64,000 nt of DNA. Source: Streptosporangiaceae bacterium (GTDB lineage: Bacteria; Actinomycetota; Actinomycetes; Streptosporangiales; Streptosporangiaceae). The position numbers and the translations under genes are program-made. The notes under the pieces were generated by a model, which saw only the letters and a list, made by a program, of their open reading frames with translations, was not told the DNA's origin and made no database searches. This document shows, piece by piece, positions 25,614-34,578 of this stretch. The stretch lies in assembly GCA_025964695.1 (NCBI GenBank), contig JAOPYK010000098.1, forward strand, positions 62,001 to 126,000. The letters are read 5' to 3'. Numbering within the stretch: position 1 is the stretch's first letter; each line of letters starts with the position of its first letter.

Positions 25614-26467
25614 TGGTCGCGAGCCAACCCGTACGACGGCTCGGCCGGGCGGTCCAGGACCGCGCGGCGGGCGTGGCTGAATCCGCCAATCTGGCGATCT
25701 TCCTGGGGCGGGTGGTCTACCACCTGATCTTCGACATCGTCCTGCGCCGCAAGTACTGGAAGACGATCTTCCAGAACATGAGTGACATCACCATCGGCGT
25801 CGGCGCCCTGGTGATCGGCGGCGGCATGGTGTTCGTCATCTTCTCCATGTCGTTCTTCACCGGTCTCCAGGTCGGGTTGCAGGGTTACCCCAACCTGGCC
25901 CGGATCGGCGTCGAGTCGTTCACCGGCCTGGTCGCGAGTTTCTCCAGTGTCCGGGAGGTGACCCCGATCATCGCCGGGGTGGCGCTCATCGCCCAGGTGG
26001 GCTCGGCGTTCACGGCCGAGATCGGCGCCATGCGGATCTCCGAGGAGATCGACGCGCTCGAGGTGATGGGCGTGAACTCGCTGGCCTTCCTGGTGTGCAC
26101 CCGCGTCGCCGCCGCGGTGCTGGCGCTGGTCCCGCTCTACCTGGTGGCGCTGTTCGCCAGCTTCTTCGCCACACGGCTGATCTCGGTGCAGTACTTCGGT
26201 CTCTCACCGGGCATCTACGACTACTACTTCCACCTGTACCTACCGCCGATCGACGTGTTCTACAGCGTCGTCAAGGTGGCCGTCTTCGCCTTCGTCGTCG
26301 TCTTCATCCACTGCTACCGCGGCTACTACGCCTTCGGCGGTCCGGTCGGGGTGGGCAACGCCGCCGGACGGGCCATCAGGGAGTCCAGCGTCGCGGTCAT
26401 CGTGATGAACCTGGTGATGTCCTACATCTTCTGGGGCAACGGAGGAACGGTGAGTCTCACCGGATGA
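25613..26467 (+). CDS. yrbEB: YrbE/MlaE-type ABC permease, second subunit
   Basis: 284 residues. The start ATG overlaps the yrbEA stop (TGATG). It has the MlaE domain with AQVGSAFTAEIGAMRISEEI, DALEVMGVNSLAFLV, the coupling helix, and about five membrane helices, ending in FGGPVGVGNAAGRA and a final helix. Pairing of two different YrbE permeases ahead of six Mce genes is the standard actinobacterial arrangement. The matching ATPase (MceG/Mkl) is not in the window and is usually unlinked. Confidence 0.95.
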   Translation: MVASQPVRRLGRAVQDRAAGVAESANLAIFLGRVVYHLIFDIVLRRKYWKTIFQNMSDITIGVGALVIGGGMVFVIFSMSFFTGLQVGLQGYPNLARIGVESFTGLVASFSSVREVTPIIAGVALIAQVGSAFTAEIGAMRISEEIDALEVMGVNSLAFLVCTRVAAAVLALVPLYLVALFASFFATRLISVQYFGLSPGIYDYYFHLYLPPIDVFYSVVKVAVFAFVVVFIHCYRGYYAFGGPVGVGNAAGRAIRESSVAVIVMNLVMSYIFWGNGGTVSLTG

Positions 26468-27486
26468 TGACCTCAGATCTCTCCGCGCGTTCCCGGTTGA
26501 CCTTCGCGGCCGTCGGCATGGCGGTCATGGTCGGCGGCGCGGCCGCCCTGGTCGCGGGTGCGGTGCAGACGCATCCCGGCGCGACGCACTACAGCGCGAC
26601 GTTCGGGCGTGCCGGACAGGGACTCGACGAGCGCTCCAAAGTCAAGATCCGTGGCATCGCGGTGGGAAGCGTCAGCGGGGTCGGCCTGGACGACAAGGGC
26701 CGCGCGGTGGTGCGGTTCGAGGTCGACCACGGCATCAAGGTGCCGCGGACGGCGTCCGCGGGGATCGAGCCGGTCTCGGTGTTCGGGCCCAAGGACCTCA
26801 CCCTGGACCTGGGCAGCGGCGAGGGCTCGGGCCCGTACCTGCCGAGCGGCGGGAACATCGCCAAGACCACGGACCCGCAGGAACTCTCCGACACCGCCTG
26901 GCCCGCCTACCGGCTGACGACGGCGATCAACCCGGAGGAGATCGCCACCATCCTGCACACCTTCTCCGAGGGGCTGAACGGCAAGGGGCCCGCGCTGCGG
27001 CGGACGATCGACAACGCCGCCACGGTGGTGGACGGCGCCTACCGCAACAAGGCGGCACTGCGGCAGGCACTGTTGGACATCGAAGGGCTGTCGAACACCC
27101 TGAGCACCCGGGGAGACGAGATCGTCGGCATCACCAGGGACTTCAACAACCTGTCGCCGGTGCTCAACGACCGCCCAGACAAGATCACTCAGCTGCTGGA
27201 CGGGGCCGGCCGGGCGGCTGCCACCGCCGGTGACGGCCTGCAGAACCACGGCGACCAGGCAGGCCTGGTCGTGGACACCGGCGGCAACCTGATCAACGTC
27301 CTGTACCGGCAGCGCAGGAACCTGCCGTTGCTGCTCGACGGCCTGAACGGTTTCTTCGGTGGCATTTCCAGTATCATCCGGGTCCCCGGACCGAGCGACA
27401 CCATGCTGGCGCAGGTCATCAACACCCTTCCGCTGGACCTCTGCCTCACGCTGGTGGACGTCTGCCCGCAGAAGGGGGCCAAGTGA
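26464..27486 (+). CDS. mceA: Mce-family substrate-binding protein, first (MceA position)
   Basis: 340 residues: a membrane anchor (FAAVGMAVMVGGAAALVAGAV), one MCE/MlaD beta domain (about residues 38-115, with RSKVKIRGIAVGSVSGVGL and PVSVFGPKDLTLDLG), then a long helical Mce tail (to about 320) that would form part of the hydrophobic tunnel. The start is ATGATGA, overlapping the yrbEB stop; the second ATG (26467) is an alternative. The protein ends in a CxxLVDVC pair (LDLCLTLVDVCP) that may form a disulfide. In pathogens such complexes import sterols or fatty acids; the ligand here is unknown. Confidence 0.93.
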   Translation: MMTSDLSARSRLTFAAVGMAVMVGGAAALVAGAVQTHPGATHYSATFGRAGQGLDERSKVKIRGIAVGSVSGVGLDDKGRAVVRFEVDHGIKVPRTASAGIEPVSVFGPKDLTLDLGSGEGSGPYLPSGGNIAKTTDPQELSDTAWPAYRLTTAINPEEIATILHTFSEGLNGKGPALRRTIDNAATVVDGAYRNKAALRQALLDIEGLSNTLSTRGDEIVGITRDFNNLSPVLNDRPDKITQLLDGAGRAAATAGDGLQNHGDQAGLVVDTGGNLINVLYRQRRNLPLLLDGLNGFFGGISSIIRVPGPSDTMLAQVINTLPLDLCLTLVDVCPQKGAK

Positions 27487-28580
27487 TGGCCGCCATCGGT
27501 GCCCGGAAACGGGGCCGTGGTCCTGACCGTGGCTCGTTGTGGCGGTTCGTCGTGTTCGCGGTCTTCACCGCTCTGCTGACGTTCTTCATCGGCCAGCAGA
27601 TCACGGGCACCACCTTCAGTGACCGTTACACCCTCGTCGGCACCTTCGACGACGTCACCGGCCTGCTCGTCGGCGATCAGGTGAAGGTCGCCGGGGCGCC
27701 GGTCGGCCGGGTCGGCGGCATCAAGGTCAAGGACGGCCGGGCCGAGGTCAGCATGCAGGTCGACAAGCAGGTGAAGCTGCCCGACGACTCCACGGCCTCT
27801 ATCCGCTGGCGCAGCCTCATCGGCACCCGGCAGATCTACCTCGAGCCGGGCCAGAGCCACTCGATGCTCGGCGACGGCGCACGGGTGCAGCACACCCGTT
27901 CGGTGGTGGATCTCGGTGACATCGTCAACAGCCTGGGGCCGCTCACCCGCAGCCTCGACCCCAACCAGATCAACCAGGTGCTGCAGGCCTTCGCCACCAC
28001 GCTGGACGGCAACGAGAACAACATCAACCTGCTGACCACCAACCTCGACGGGCTGCTGCAGACCTTCGCGGCGCGCAGCAAGACGATCGACCAGATGGTC
28101 AAGGACTACAAGGACGTCAGCGAGGTCATCAGGCAGCGCGACGGCCAGATCGCACGGAGCGTCGACAACCTCGCGGCCATCACCGAACTGCTCGACGGGA
28201 ACTCCAAGCTGCTCAACGACACCCTGGTCCAGGTCTCCGGCGTCACCACCAATCTCAACCAGGTCCTCGGTGGCCAGCAGGCGCAACTCGGGCGGGTGGT
28301 GGACAACCTCGCCCGGTTCACCGGCACCTTCCGGCTGAACGTCGACAAGCTGGAGCTGATGGTGCAGGAACTTCCGCTGGCGCTCCGCCGGCTGTTCGCG
28401 GCCGGTAACGGCGGGCACTTCCTGCGGACGGACGCGCTCTGCCTCAACATCGTCCAGGGCCCCTGTCCCTTCAAGATGCAGATCCCCGGTGCCACCGGCG
28501 GCAACTCCGGGGGCACCGGCCGGCAGTACTCCTACGAGGAGCTCAAGAAGCTCGCCCAGATGCTGCGGGGAGGCCGGTAG
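27486..28580 (+). CDS. mceB: Mce-family protein, second (MceB position)
   Basis: 364 residues. It has a basic head, a membrane helix (FVVFAVFTALLTFFIG), the MCE domain (YTLVGTFDDVTGLLVGDQVKV, then GAPVGRVGGIKV, and IRWRSLIGTRQIYLEPG), and a long alpha-helical region with heptad-like repeats to about residue 310. Two cysteines near the end (LCLNIVQGPC) resemble the paired Cys of MceA. ATG at 27486 overlaps the mceA stop by one base. A Gly/Ser-rich C-terminal extension ends in a charged helix. Confidence 0.93.
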   Translation: MAAIGARKRGRGPDRGSLWRFVVFAVFTALLTFFIGQQITGTTFSDRYTLVGTFDDVTGLLVGDQVKVAGAPVGRVGGIKVKDGRAEVSMQVDKQVKLPDDSTASIRWRSLIGTRQIYLEPGQSHSMLGDGARVQHTRSVVDLGDIVNSLGPLTRSLDPNQINQVLQAFATTLDGNENNINLLTTNLDGLLQTFAARSKTIDQMVKDYKDVSEVIRQRDGQIARSVDNLAAITELLDGNSKLLNDTLVQVSGVTTNLNQVLGGQQAQLGRVVDNLARFTGTFRLNVDKLELMVQELPLALRRLFAAGNGGHFLRTDALCLNIVQGPCPFKMQIPGATGGNSGGTGRQYSYEELKKLAQMLRGGR

Positions 28581-29599
28581 TGGCGCTCAAGTCCCTGCGC
28601 GACGTCAACCAGCGGGTCGTCGCGGTCATCTCGGTGCTGGTGATCGGCGCGGCCTGTGCCTTCGCCTTCGTGGTCGGCCAGCTGCACGTGTTCGACAGCG
28701 GCTACTCGATGAGCGGGGTGTTCACCGACACCGGCGGGATCAAGGCGGGCGACGATGTCCGGGTGGCCGGGGTGAAGGTCGGCCGGATCACGGGGGTCAG
28801 CCCGGACTACGACCACGGCAAGGTGATCGTCAGCTGGTCCGTCGACGGCGGCATCCATCTGGGCCGGCAGACCCGGGCCGAGGTGCAGCTCTCGACCCTG
28901 CTGGGAGGCCGGTACCTGCGGCTCACCGGACCGGTGGCGCCGCCGTACATCCAGACGCTGCCCGCAGCCCAGCGCCGGGTACCGCTCGACCGCACCGGCG
29001 TGCCCTTCACGGTCACCGACGCCCTGCAGAACACCACCCGGATCACCCAGTCGCTCGACCAGAAGTCGATCACCAAGCTGCTGGACGCTACCGCGAAGAT
29101 CAAAGTGCCCGGACGCGATCAGCTGCACACGATGCTGACCAACTTCACCCAGCTCACCAAGGTGCTCAACGACGACAATCCCGAGATCCAGCAGCTGATC
29201 GCCAACAGTAAGCAGGTGACGGGCACGCTGGCCTCCAAGAACGACCAGCTGGTGCGGATCATCGACGCGAGCAGATCACTGCTGGCGACCCTGGTGGCGC
29301 GCCGCAACGAACTGGCCGCGACGCTGGGCCAGGGCAACCAGGTGGTCGCCTCACTGACGGCCACCATCACCCAGCACGAGAAGCAGATTGACCAGATCCT
29401 GGCCAACCTGCACCTGCTGACCACCCGGCTGGCGCCGAACATGGAGTCGCTCAACACCGGTCTGGCCGTGTTCGGCCCGACCATCGCCACGACGGCCTCA
29501 ACCTACGGCCAGGGCGGCCGCTGGGTGGAGGGACTGCTCACCGGGCTCGGCCCGCTGCAGCCACCCGGACCCGTTTCCAGCCGGCTGCCGGGAGGATGA
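28580..29599 (+). CDS. mceC: Mce-family protein, third (MceC position)
   Basis: 339 residues. The N-terminal membrane helix (VVAVISVLVIGAACAFAFVV) is followed by the MCE domain (FTDTGGIKAGDDVRVAGVKVG, VQLSTLLGGRYLRLTGP) and a helical domain ending in a Gly/Pro-rich tail (PPGPVSSRLPGG). The GTG start overlaps the mceB stop (TAGTG). The tail is short and unstructured compared with MceC/MceD proteins that carry long Pro-rich extensions. Order and overlaps put it in one polycistronic unit. Confidence 0.93.
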   Translation: MALKSLRDVNQRVVAVISVLVIGAACAFAFVVGQLHVFDSGYSMSGVFTDTGGIKAGDDVRVAGVKVGRITGVSPDYDHGKVIVSWSVDGGIHLGRQTRAEVQLSTLLGGRYLRLTGPVAPPYIQTLPAAQRRVPLDRTGVPFTVTDALQNTTRITQSLDQKSITKLLDATAKIKVPGRDQLHTMLTNFTQLTKVLNDDNPEIQQLIANSKQVTGTLASKNDQLVRIIDASRSLLATLVARRNELAATLGQGNQVVASLTATITQHEKQIDQILANLHLLTTRLAPNMESLNTGLAVFGPTIATTASTYGQGGRWVEGLLTGLGPLQPPGPVSSRLPGG

Positions 29600-29601
29600 G
29601 G

Positions 29602-30636
29602 ATGATCTCCAGGCTGCGTACGTCAGGCCTCATCGCACTCACCTTCACGGTCGTGGCGCCGCTGGGCGGATGCTCTCTCGCCCCCCAGGATCGGCCCAAG
29701 CACCTGACCGCGTACTTCGAGCGCGCCACCGCGTTCTATGAGAAGTCCCGGGTCAAGGTCATGGGCCTGAATGTCGGCAGCGTGGACCGGGTGCGGGCCG
29801 AAGGAGACCGTATCCGGGTCGACTTCAGCGTCGACGCGAACGTGCCGCTGCCCGATCAGCTGGACGCCTCCATCGTGCCGCTCAACCTGATCGGTGAGCG
29901 CAACCTGGTGCTGAGCCCGGCCTGGCAGCCGGGTATGCCGAAGGCGCGCGACGGCAAGGTGATCCAGCTTGACCACACCCATGTGCCGGTAGAGACCGAT
30001 GAGGCGTTGAAGGCCTTCACCAACGTGGCCAACGCCCTCGACCCCACCAAGGTCAAGAAGGCGCTCGGCGGCGCCGCCCAGGCGTTCGACGGGAACGGCC
30101 AGGCGTTCAACCAGGCGCTGGAGCAGGGCGGCCGGCTGACCTCCAACATCGCCGGCCAGACCGACGACCTGCTGAAGGTCGCGGACAACCTTCACCAGGT
30201 GGCGGGAGTGGTACGCGGCCGCGAGCAGGTGATCGGGCAGCTGGTGAACGACTTCTCTTCCGTCACCCAGATCCTCGCCGCCGAGCGCCAGAGCCTGACG
30301 CAGCTGGTCCAGAACGTCGCCGTGCTGATCGACCAGGGTGACGGGCTGCTCAAGCGCTACCAGGGCAACCTGCCGTACGACCTGTCGGTCATCGCCCGCA
30401 TCTCACTGGTGGTCAACGGCCAGAGCGACCGGCTGAGCCTGCTGCTCACGTCGCTGCCCAAGGTCTCGAAGACCTTCATCCACGGGTGGGACCCAAAGAA
30501 GCACGCACTGGTGCTGCGGTTCGCCGCCGACGCCTTCCTGCGCACCTGGATCCGGGGACTGACCAAGAAGGACTATGTGCCCTGTCCGCTGCCCCCGCCC
30601 AACTCCAACTGCCCCTGGATGGGAGGCACCAAGTGA
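29602..30636 (+). CDS. mceD: Mce-family lipoprotein, fourth (MceD position)
   Basis: 344 residues with a type II signal peptide: FTVVAPLGGCSLAP has the lipobox L-G-G-C, so the protein should be lipid-anchored at that Cys rather than by a helix. The MCE domain follows (YEKSRVKVMGLNVGSVDRV, IVPLNLIGERNLVLSP) and then the helical Mce region. Near the C-terminus lie two cysteines (VPCPLPPPNSNCPW). The ATG at 29602 is favoured because GGGAGG lies 6 bases upstream; the ATG at 29596 would be too close. A lipobox at this position, in addition to the next gene, is unusual, since one lipoprotein (MceE) is typical. Confidence 0.9.
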   Translation: MISRLRTSGLIALTFTVVAPLGGCSLAPQDRPKHLTAYFERATAFYEKSRVKVMGLNVGSVDRVRAEGDRIRVDFSVDANVPLPDQLDASIVPLNLIGERNLVLSPAWQPGMPKARDGKVIQLDHTHVPVETDEALKAFTNVANALDPTKVKKALGGAAQAFDGNGQAFNQALEQGGRLTSNIAGQTDDLLKVADNLHQVAGVVRGREQVIGQLVNDFSSVTQILAAERQSLTQLVQNVAVLIDQGDGLLKRYQGNLPYDLSVIARISLVVNGQSDRLSLLLTSLPKVSKTFIHGWDPKKHALVLRFAADAFLRTWIRGLTKKDYVPCPLPPPNSNCPWMGGTK

Positions 30637-31706
30637 GGCGGGGACCGGCCGTGCTCGTGCTCGCCCTGGTGGCGATGCTGCTGTCGGCGTGCTCGATCCG
30701 CACGCTGGGAGCGCCCACCGGCGACGTCAAGCTGGTGGCGACGTTCGATGACGCGCAGAACCTCGTCCCCGGGCACAGCGTCCAGCTGGCCGACGTCAAG
30801 ATCGGCTCGGTCACCGCCGTGAAGCTGGTGGGCTACCGGGTCAAGGTGACGATGTCCATCAAGAACGAGTACAAGATCCCGGTCGGCACCGCGGCCGAGA
30901 TCTCGGTGACCTCCCTGCTCGGTGAGAACTACGTGAAGCTGAAGCTTCCGCCCAACGCCAGCATGGCCGGCGGCCCCTTCCTGGCGAATGGCGCGGAGAT
31001 CACCCAGACCAGCGTGACGCCACAGTTCGAGACGATCACCGCGAAGGCCGGAGAGCTGTTGAAGGCGCTCGCGGGCAACGACCTGAGCACGGTCGTCACC
31101 GCCGGCGCGACCTCCCTGGGCGGTAACGGTCCCAAGCTCAACGCGCTGGTGGCCAAGTCCAGCCAGCTCGTGGACGTCTTCGGCCGGCAGCGGGAGCAGC
31201 TCGGCACCGCGGTCGAAGAGCTGGCCCGGCTGGGCAGGTCGCTGGCGAACGGGCAGGACCAGCTCGCCCAGGCGCCGGGCGAGCTGGAGCGGACCACCAG
31301 CCTGATCCTGGCCAACAAGGACAAGGCACTGACCCTGGTGCGCAACCTCACCAGAACGGCCAGGCTGCTCAACCAGAAGGTGCTGCTGGGCCGGGTGGCG
31401 GAACTGCGGACCACGCTGAACCGGCTCGACCCGGTGCTGCAACAGCTGGGCAGCGACCGTGCCCGGCTCACCAGCCTGGTCAACGGGCTGGAGCGGTTCG
31501 TCAACAGGCTGCCCAGGGCCACCTACGACGGCCAGTTGCTGCTCTACCCGATTCTCAAGATCGTGCTTCCGGGACAGACGAAGCCGATCGACTTCGGCGG
31601 CGGGACCACATCCGCGAAGACCAAGAAGGGGGCCACCGCAAGCGACCCGCTCGCCAAGCTACGGGATCTGCTGCCGAACCTGGATCAACTCCTGGAGCAC
31701 CACTGA
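30633..31706 (+). CDS. mceE: Mce-family lipoprotein, fifth (MceE position)
   Basis: 357 residues with a lipoprotein signal (LVLALVAMLLSACSIRTL; lipobox L-S-A-C). MCE domain: VATFDDAQNLVPGHSVQLADV, KIGSVTAVKL, ISVTSLLGENYVKL. A long helical region with repeated VAELRTTLNRLDPVLQQLGS-like heptads follows. GTG at 30633 overlaps the mceD stop (GTGA) and has GGGAGG 6 bases upstream. It occupies the usual lipoprotein position of Mce operons (the LprK position in mycobacteria). A Thr/Lys-rich linker precedes a short C-terminal amphipathic helix. Confidence 0.93.
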   Translation: MRRGPAVLVLALVAMLLSACSIRTLGAPTGDVKLVATFDDAQNLVPGHSVQLADVKIGSVTAVKLVGYRVKVTMSIKNEYKIPVGTAAEISVTSLLGENYVKLKLPPNASMAGGPFLANGAEITQTSVTPQFETITAKAGELLKALAGNDLSTVVTAGATSLGGNGPKLNALVAKSSQLVDVFGRQREQLGTAVEELARLGRSLANGQDQLAQAPGELERTTSLILANKDKALTLVRNLTRTARLLNQKVLLGRVAELRTTLNRLDPVLQQLGSDRARLTSLVNGLERFVNRLPRATYDGQLLLYPILKIVLPGQTKPIDFGGGTTSAKTKKGATASDPLAKLRDLLPNLDQLLEHH

Positions 31707-33016
31707 TGAACAGGCGGATCCTGATCAACCTCGCCGTCTTCGCGACGGTCAGTGTCGTCGTCATCTGGTGGGCGCTGCAGAACGTCGTGACGTTCGACTT
31801 CATCCAGCGGCCGTACACGATCACCGCCGAGTTCACCGCATCCCCGGGCCTGCATCCCAACTTCGAGGTGGACTATCTCGGCATCCCGGTCGGGAAGATC
31901 CAGAAAGTGGAGCTCAAGACCGGCAAGGTCGTCGTGAAGATGGGCATCAAGCGCGGCATGAAGATCCCGCAGGGGGTCACGGCCGCCGCCGGACGCAAGT
32001 CGGCGGTCGGCGAGCCGTTCGTCCAGCTCACTCCGGCGCCCGGGAAGGCCCACGCGCCGCCGTTGCGCCCGGGGTCGCTGATCGCAGTGACCCAGACCTC
32101 GGTTCCGGCCTCCTACGGTGAGCTCTTCGGCGCGGTGAACAAGGCGCTGAGCGCGGTCGACCCCAACGACGCCAAGATCCTGGTGCACGAGCTCGCGGTC
32201 GGCTGGAGCGGCCGGGCAGATTCACTGCGGCAGACCATCGACGGCGCTGACAAGATCACCTCCAGGTTCGCGGCCAACTCCGATCTCCTCGACGGCCTGA
32301 CCAAGGACCTGACGAAGATCACCCATGAGGTCGCCGTGAACAGGGGCGCGCTCGGTCAGGGCATCGACAATCTCGCGGCCACCACCGCGGCGCTGAGCAG
32401 TGTCCGTTCGGATCTGGCCCGTATCCGCGACCGGGGACCCGACCTCCTCGCCAAAATCAACAGGCTGCTCGACGCCGGCGGTCCCGATCTCGGCTGTACG
32501 TTCGACGCGCTGGGCGCCGGGCTTCCCAAGTTCGCCGACGCCAAGGGCCTGGCGAATCTCAACGAGAGCCTGGCGCTGGCACCCTCGCTGGCCCAGGCGC
32601 TGGGCGACGTCATCGGCAAGGACCAAGGGCAGTACGTCCTCAAGGTCCTTTTCATCCTCACCTTGAAGACGAAGGCGACCCTGGAGTACAAGGTCCCGTT
32701 GGCGCAGCCCGGCGTCGCCAAGATCCCGAATTGCTCCGATGGGCGGGCACCTGGCAAGGTCAAGCAGGTGTCGGACCCGTCCAAGGCACTCGCTCAGGTC
32801 AATCCACCGCAGTATCCGCCCGCCACCGCCGCGCCGGTCACGCTGAAGAACGCTTCTCATGAGGGCGCTGGGGGACCGCCGAGCTGGCTCCTCTACATCC
32901 CCCCGCTGCTCGCATTGCTGGTCCTGATCAAGGTGATGGCCGGTACCGTGCCCCTGCTGCCCGGACGCCGACGCGGACGCGGACGCGGGTCCAACCCTCC
33001 GAGGAGACGCCAGTGA
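31706..33016 (+). CDS. mceF: Mce-family protein, sixth (MceF position), two membrane ends
   Basis: 436 residues. An N-terminal membrane helix (LINLAVFATVSVVVIWWAL), the MCE domain (TASPGLHPNFEVDYLGIPVG, AGRKSAVGEPFVQLTP), the helical Mce domain, then a Pro-rich stretch and a second membrane helix (LLYIPPLLALLVLIKVMAG) close to the C-terminus with a basic Arg-rich end. The C-terminal helix gives two membrane anchors, which could tie the complex to the membrane. The ATG overlaps the mceE stop (TGATG). The stop in turn overlaps the next start (GTGA). Confidence 0.92.
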   Translation: MNRRILINLAVFATVSVVVIWWALQNVVTFDFIQRPYTITAEFTASPGLHPNFEVDYLGIPVGKIQKVELKTGKVVVKMGIKRGMKIPQGVTAAAGRKSAVGEPFVQLTPAPGKAHAPPLRPGSLIAVTQTSVPASYGELFGAVNKALSAVDPNDAKILVHELAVGWSGRADSLRQTIDGADKITSRFAANSDLLDGLTKDLTKITHEVAVNRGALGQGIDNLAATTAALSSVRSDLARIRDRGPDLLAKINRLLDAGGPDLGCTFDALGAGLPKFADAKGLANLNESLALAPSLAQALGDVIGKDQGQYVLKVLFILTLKTKATLEYKVPLAQPGVAKIPNCSDGRAPGKVKQVSDPSKALAQVNPPQYPPATAAPVTLKNASHEGAGGPPSWLLYIPPLLALLVLIKVMAGTVPLLPGRRRGRGRGSNPPRRRQ

Positions 33017-33987
33017 GCACCAAGACCACCAAGGGGCACGACGCGGCCGAGGAGGCCGAGGAGACCCAGGAGGCCGTGACCGGCGAGGAAGGGCGGGAGG
33101 AGCCCGCCGTCAAGGCCACGGTGAAGAAGAGGGTCCGGCGGGTCCGGGTCGTCGAGATCATTGATGACGAGGATCTGGACGAGGTGCTGGACCAGCTCGA
33201 CGCCGAGGAGGAGGCCGAGGACGAGGCCCCAGAGGAGGCCGAGGAGTCGCGGCCCGCCAAGGCCAGGGCGGCTGCGAAGACCTCCGCCGCCGAGGAGGAG
33301 CCCGATCAGGAGGCCGAGGGGCCGCGGCCGGCCAGGACCCGGGCCGCGAGGAAGGCCGCCGCGTCGGCGGAACCGGAGGACCGGGAGGCCACCGGTGGAC
33401 TGCGACGGCTGATCCTTTCACCCGTCGCCCGCGCCGTCGCAGCCATCGTGGTGATCGCGGCCCTGGCGACCTTCGGGCTCTTCGAGTGGCGGCAGGCGAG
33501 TGACCTGTCCGCCAAGCAGGAGGCGCGCAAGCAGGTCGAGACCAAGCTCACCGAGTTCGGCAATGTGATCGGCACCTACGACACCACCCAGGTCAAGACG
33601 TCCCAGGACAAGATCGCGAGCTACATGGTCGGGGATGCGCTCAGCGTGTTCCAGGCCAACGCGGCCAAGGCGCAGACGCTGACCGACCCCGCCAAGGCCA
33701 AGGTCACCACCGTGTCCAAAGCCCGCCAGGTGATCGTCGGGGATGTGAACGGCGAGTTCGCCACGGGTCTGATCGCCGTCGACATCACGCTCACGACCGA
33801 TCAGGGCAGTGCGCCGATGTCGAACAACTACCTCGTGGTCGACCTGGTCAAGCAGAAGGGCGTCTGGAAGGTGAGCAAGCTGACCCCGATCGGCAGCCCC
33901 TCCGACACCAGCACCGACGGCACGGGCGGCACCGGCGGAACCACCCCGGGGATCGGTGCGACGCCGACCGCCAAGCCCAAGAAGTAG
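33013..33987 (+). CDS. Mce-associated membrane protein (Mas/Mam type)
   Basis: 324 residues. About 125 residues at the N-terminus are low-complexity and very acidic (runs such as DEDLDEVLDQLDAEEEAEDE) mixed with basic Ala/Lys repeats. One membrane helix follows (VARAVAAIVVIAALATFGLF), then a globular extracytoplasmic domain of about 130 residues with the Mce-associated, NTF2-like look (QVIVGDVNGEFATGLIAVDI), and a Thr/Gly-rich tail. It is the last gene of the operon and probably stabilises the Mce complex. The long acidic cytoplasmic arm is uncommon and could bind the ATPase or DNA-like polycations; that is speculation. Confidence 0.88.
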   Translation: MSTKTTKGHDAAEEAEETQEAVTGEEGREEPAVKATVKKRVRRVRVVEIIDDEDLDEVLDQLDAEEEAEDEAPEEAEESRPAKARAAAKTSAAEEEPDQEAEGPRPARTRAARKAAASAEPEDREATGGLRRLILSPVARAVAAIVVIAALATFGLFEWRQASDLSAKQEARKQVETKLTEFGNVIGTYDTTQVKTSQDKIASYMVGDALSVFQANAAKAQTLTDPAKAKVTTVSKARQVIVGDVNGEFATGLIAVDITLTTDQGSAPMSNNYLVVDLVKQKGVWKVSKLTPIGSPSDTSTDGTGGTGGTTPGIGATPTAKPKK

Positions 33988-33995
33988 GCGGCAAT

Positions 33996-34040
33996 GCGGC
34001 GTGTGCCCTCCCACCGGCACGGCGGGAGGGCACACGCCGC
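33996..34040. terminator. 17-bp perfect-stem terminator of the Mce operon
   Basis: GCGGCGTGTGCCCTCCC (33996-34012) and its exact complement (34024-34040) enclose an 11-base loop. It begins 9 bases after the Mce-associated gene stop. No U-tract. It also faces a convergent minus-strand gene, so may act in both directions. Confidence 0.85.
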
Positions 34041-34131
34041 ACCGCCATGGGGGAAGGTCCGGCGGCCCTGACCGGCTCGCCGTCCATTCACAGGCGAAAG
34101 CCTCCGGGGCATCCGGGGTGAGGCGGGAAGA

Positions 34132-34338
34132 TCAGGGCTCTCGCTTGGCGCGCATCTTGCGGACCTCCATGGTCCCTTCCAGCTCGCGCTCCCGGGCCTC
34201 GACCCGCACCGGGTCCCGGTCGATCCACATCGTGGCGAATCCGCACAGCAGCCCCAGACCGCCCAGCCACGGCTTGTTCCACATGAAGCTCAGCGTGACG
34301 CACACCACCGCGCAGGAAACGAGCAGGAAGAACTTCAC
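34132..34338 (-). CDS. Small two-helix membrane protein
   Basis: 68 residues: two hydrophobic helices (FFLLVSCAVVCVTLSFMW and GGLGLLCGFATMW) joined by a short loop with KPWL, then a charged tail (RDPVRVEARERELEGTM). GTG at 34338 is supported by GAGGAG 6 bases upstream; the frame also has an earlier ATG. Three cysteines lie in or near the membrane. No family recognised. It lies alone between the Mce operon, which converges on it, and a repeat array. Confidence 0.6.
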   Translation of the reverse strand: MKFFLLVSCAVVCVTLSFMWNKPWLGGLGLLCGFATMWIDRDPVRVEARERELEGTMEVRKMRAKREP

Positions 34339-34360
34339 GTCGCACTCCTCAACCTTCACG

Positions 34361-34420
34361 CCGGATCAAGCCGGATCAAGCTGGATCAAGCTGGATCACG
34401 CTGGATCACGCCGGATCACG
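34361..34420. repeat. Exact 10-bp tandem array, six units
   Basis: CCGGATCAAG twice, CTGGATCAAG, CTGGATCACG twice, CCGGATCACG, in strict 10-base register. It lies 22 bases upstream of the small membrane protein gene. A 10-base period close to the helical repeat would put GGATCA on one face of DNA. Confidence 0.8.
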
Positions 34421-34578
34421 CCGGGATGGGTCCGCAAGGCCAGAGTGTGACCTCGATCTCCTTGCGCATACAACGATATGGCGAACGCCCGTGATCGGGA
34501 ACCCCTGACGCGGATCCGGCCCGCACGCACGGAGAGCACGGGCGGACCGGGACGGCAAAGCCCGGAGCCGCAGCGGCC
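34421..34578. other. Spacer between two repeat arrays, no gene
   Basis: About 160 bases without a convincing gene or hairpin. With the two flanking arrays it makes up the 338-base gap between the small membrane protein and the dioxygenase. Confidence 0.4.
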
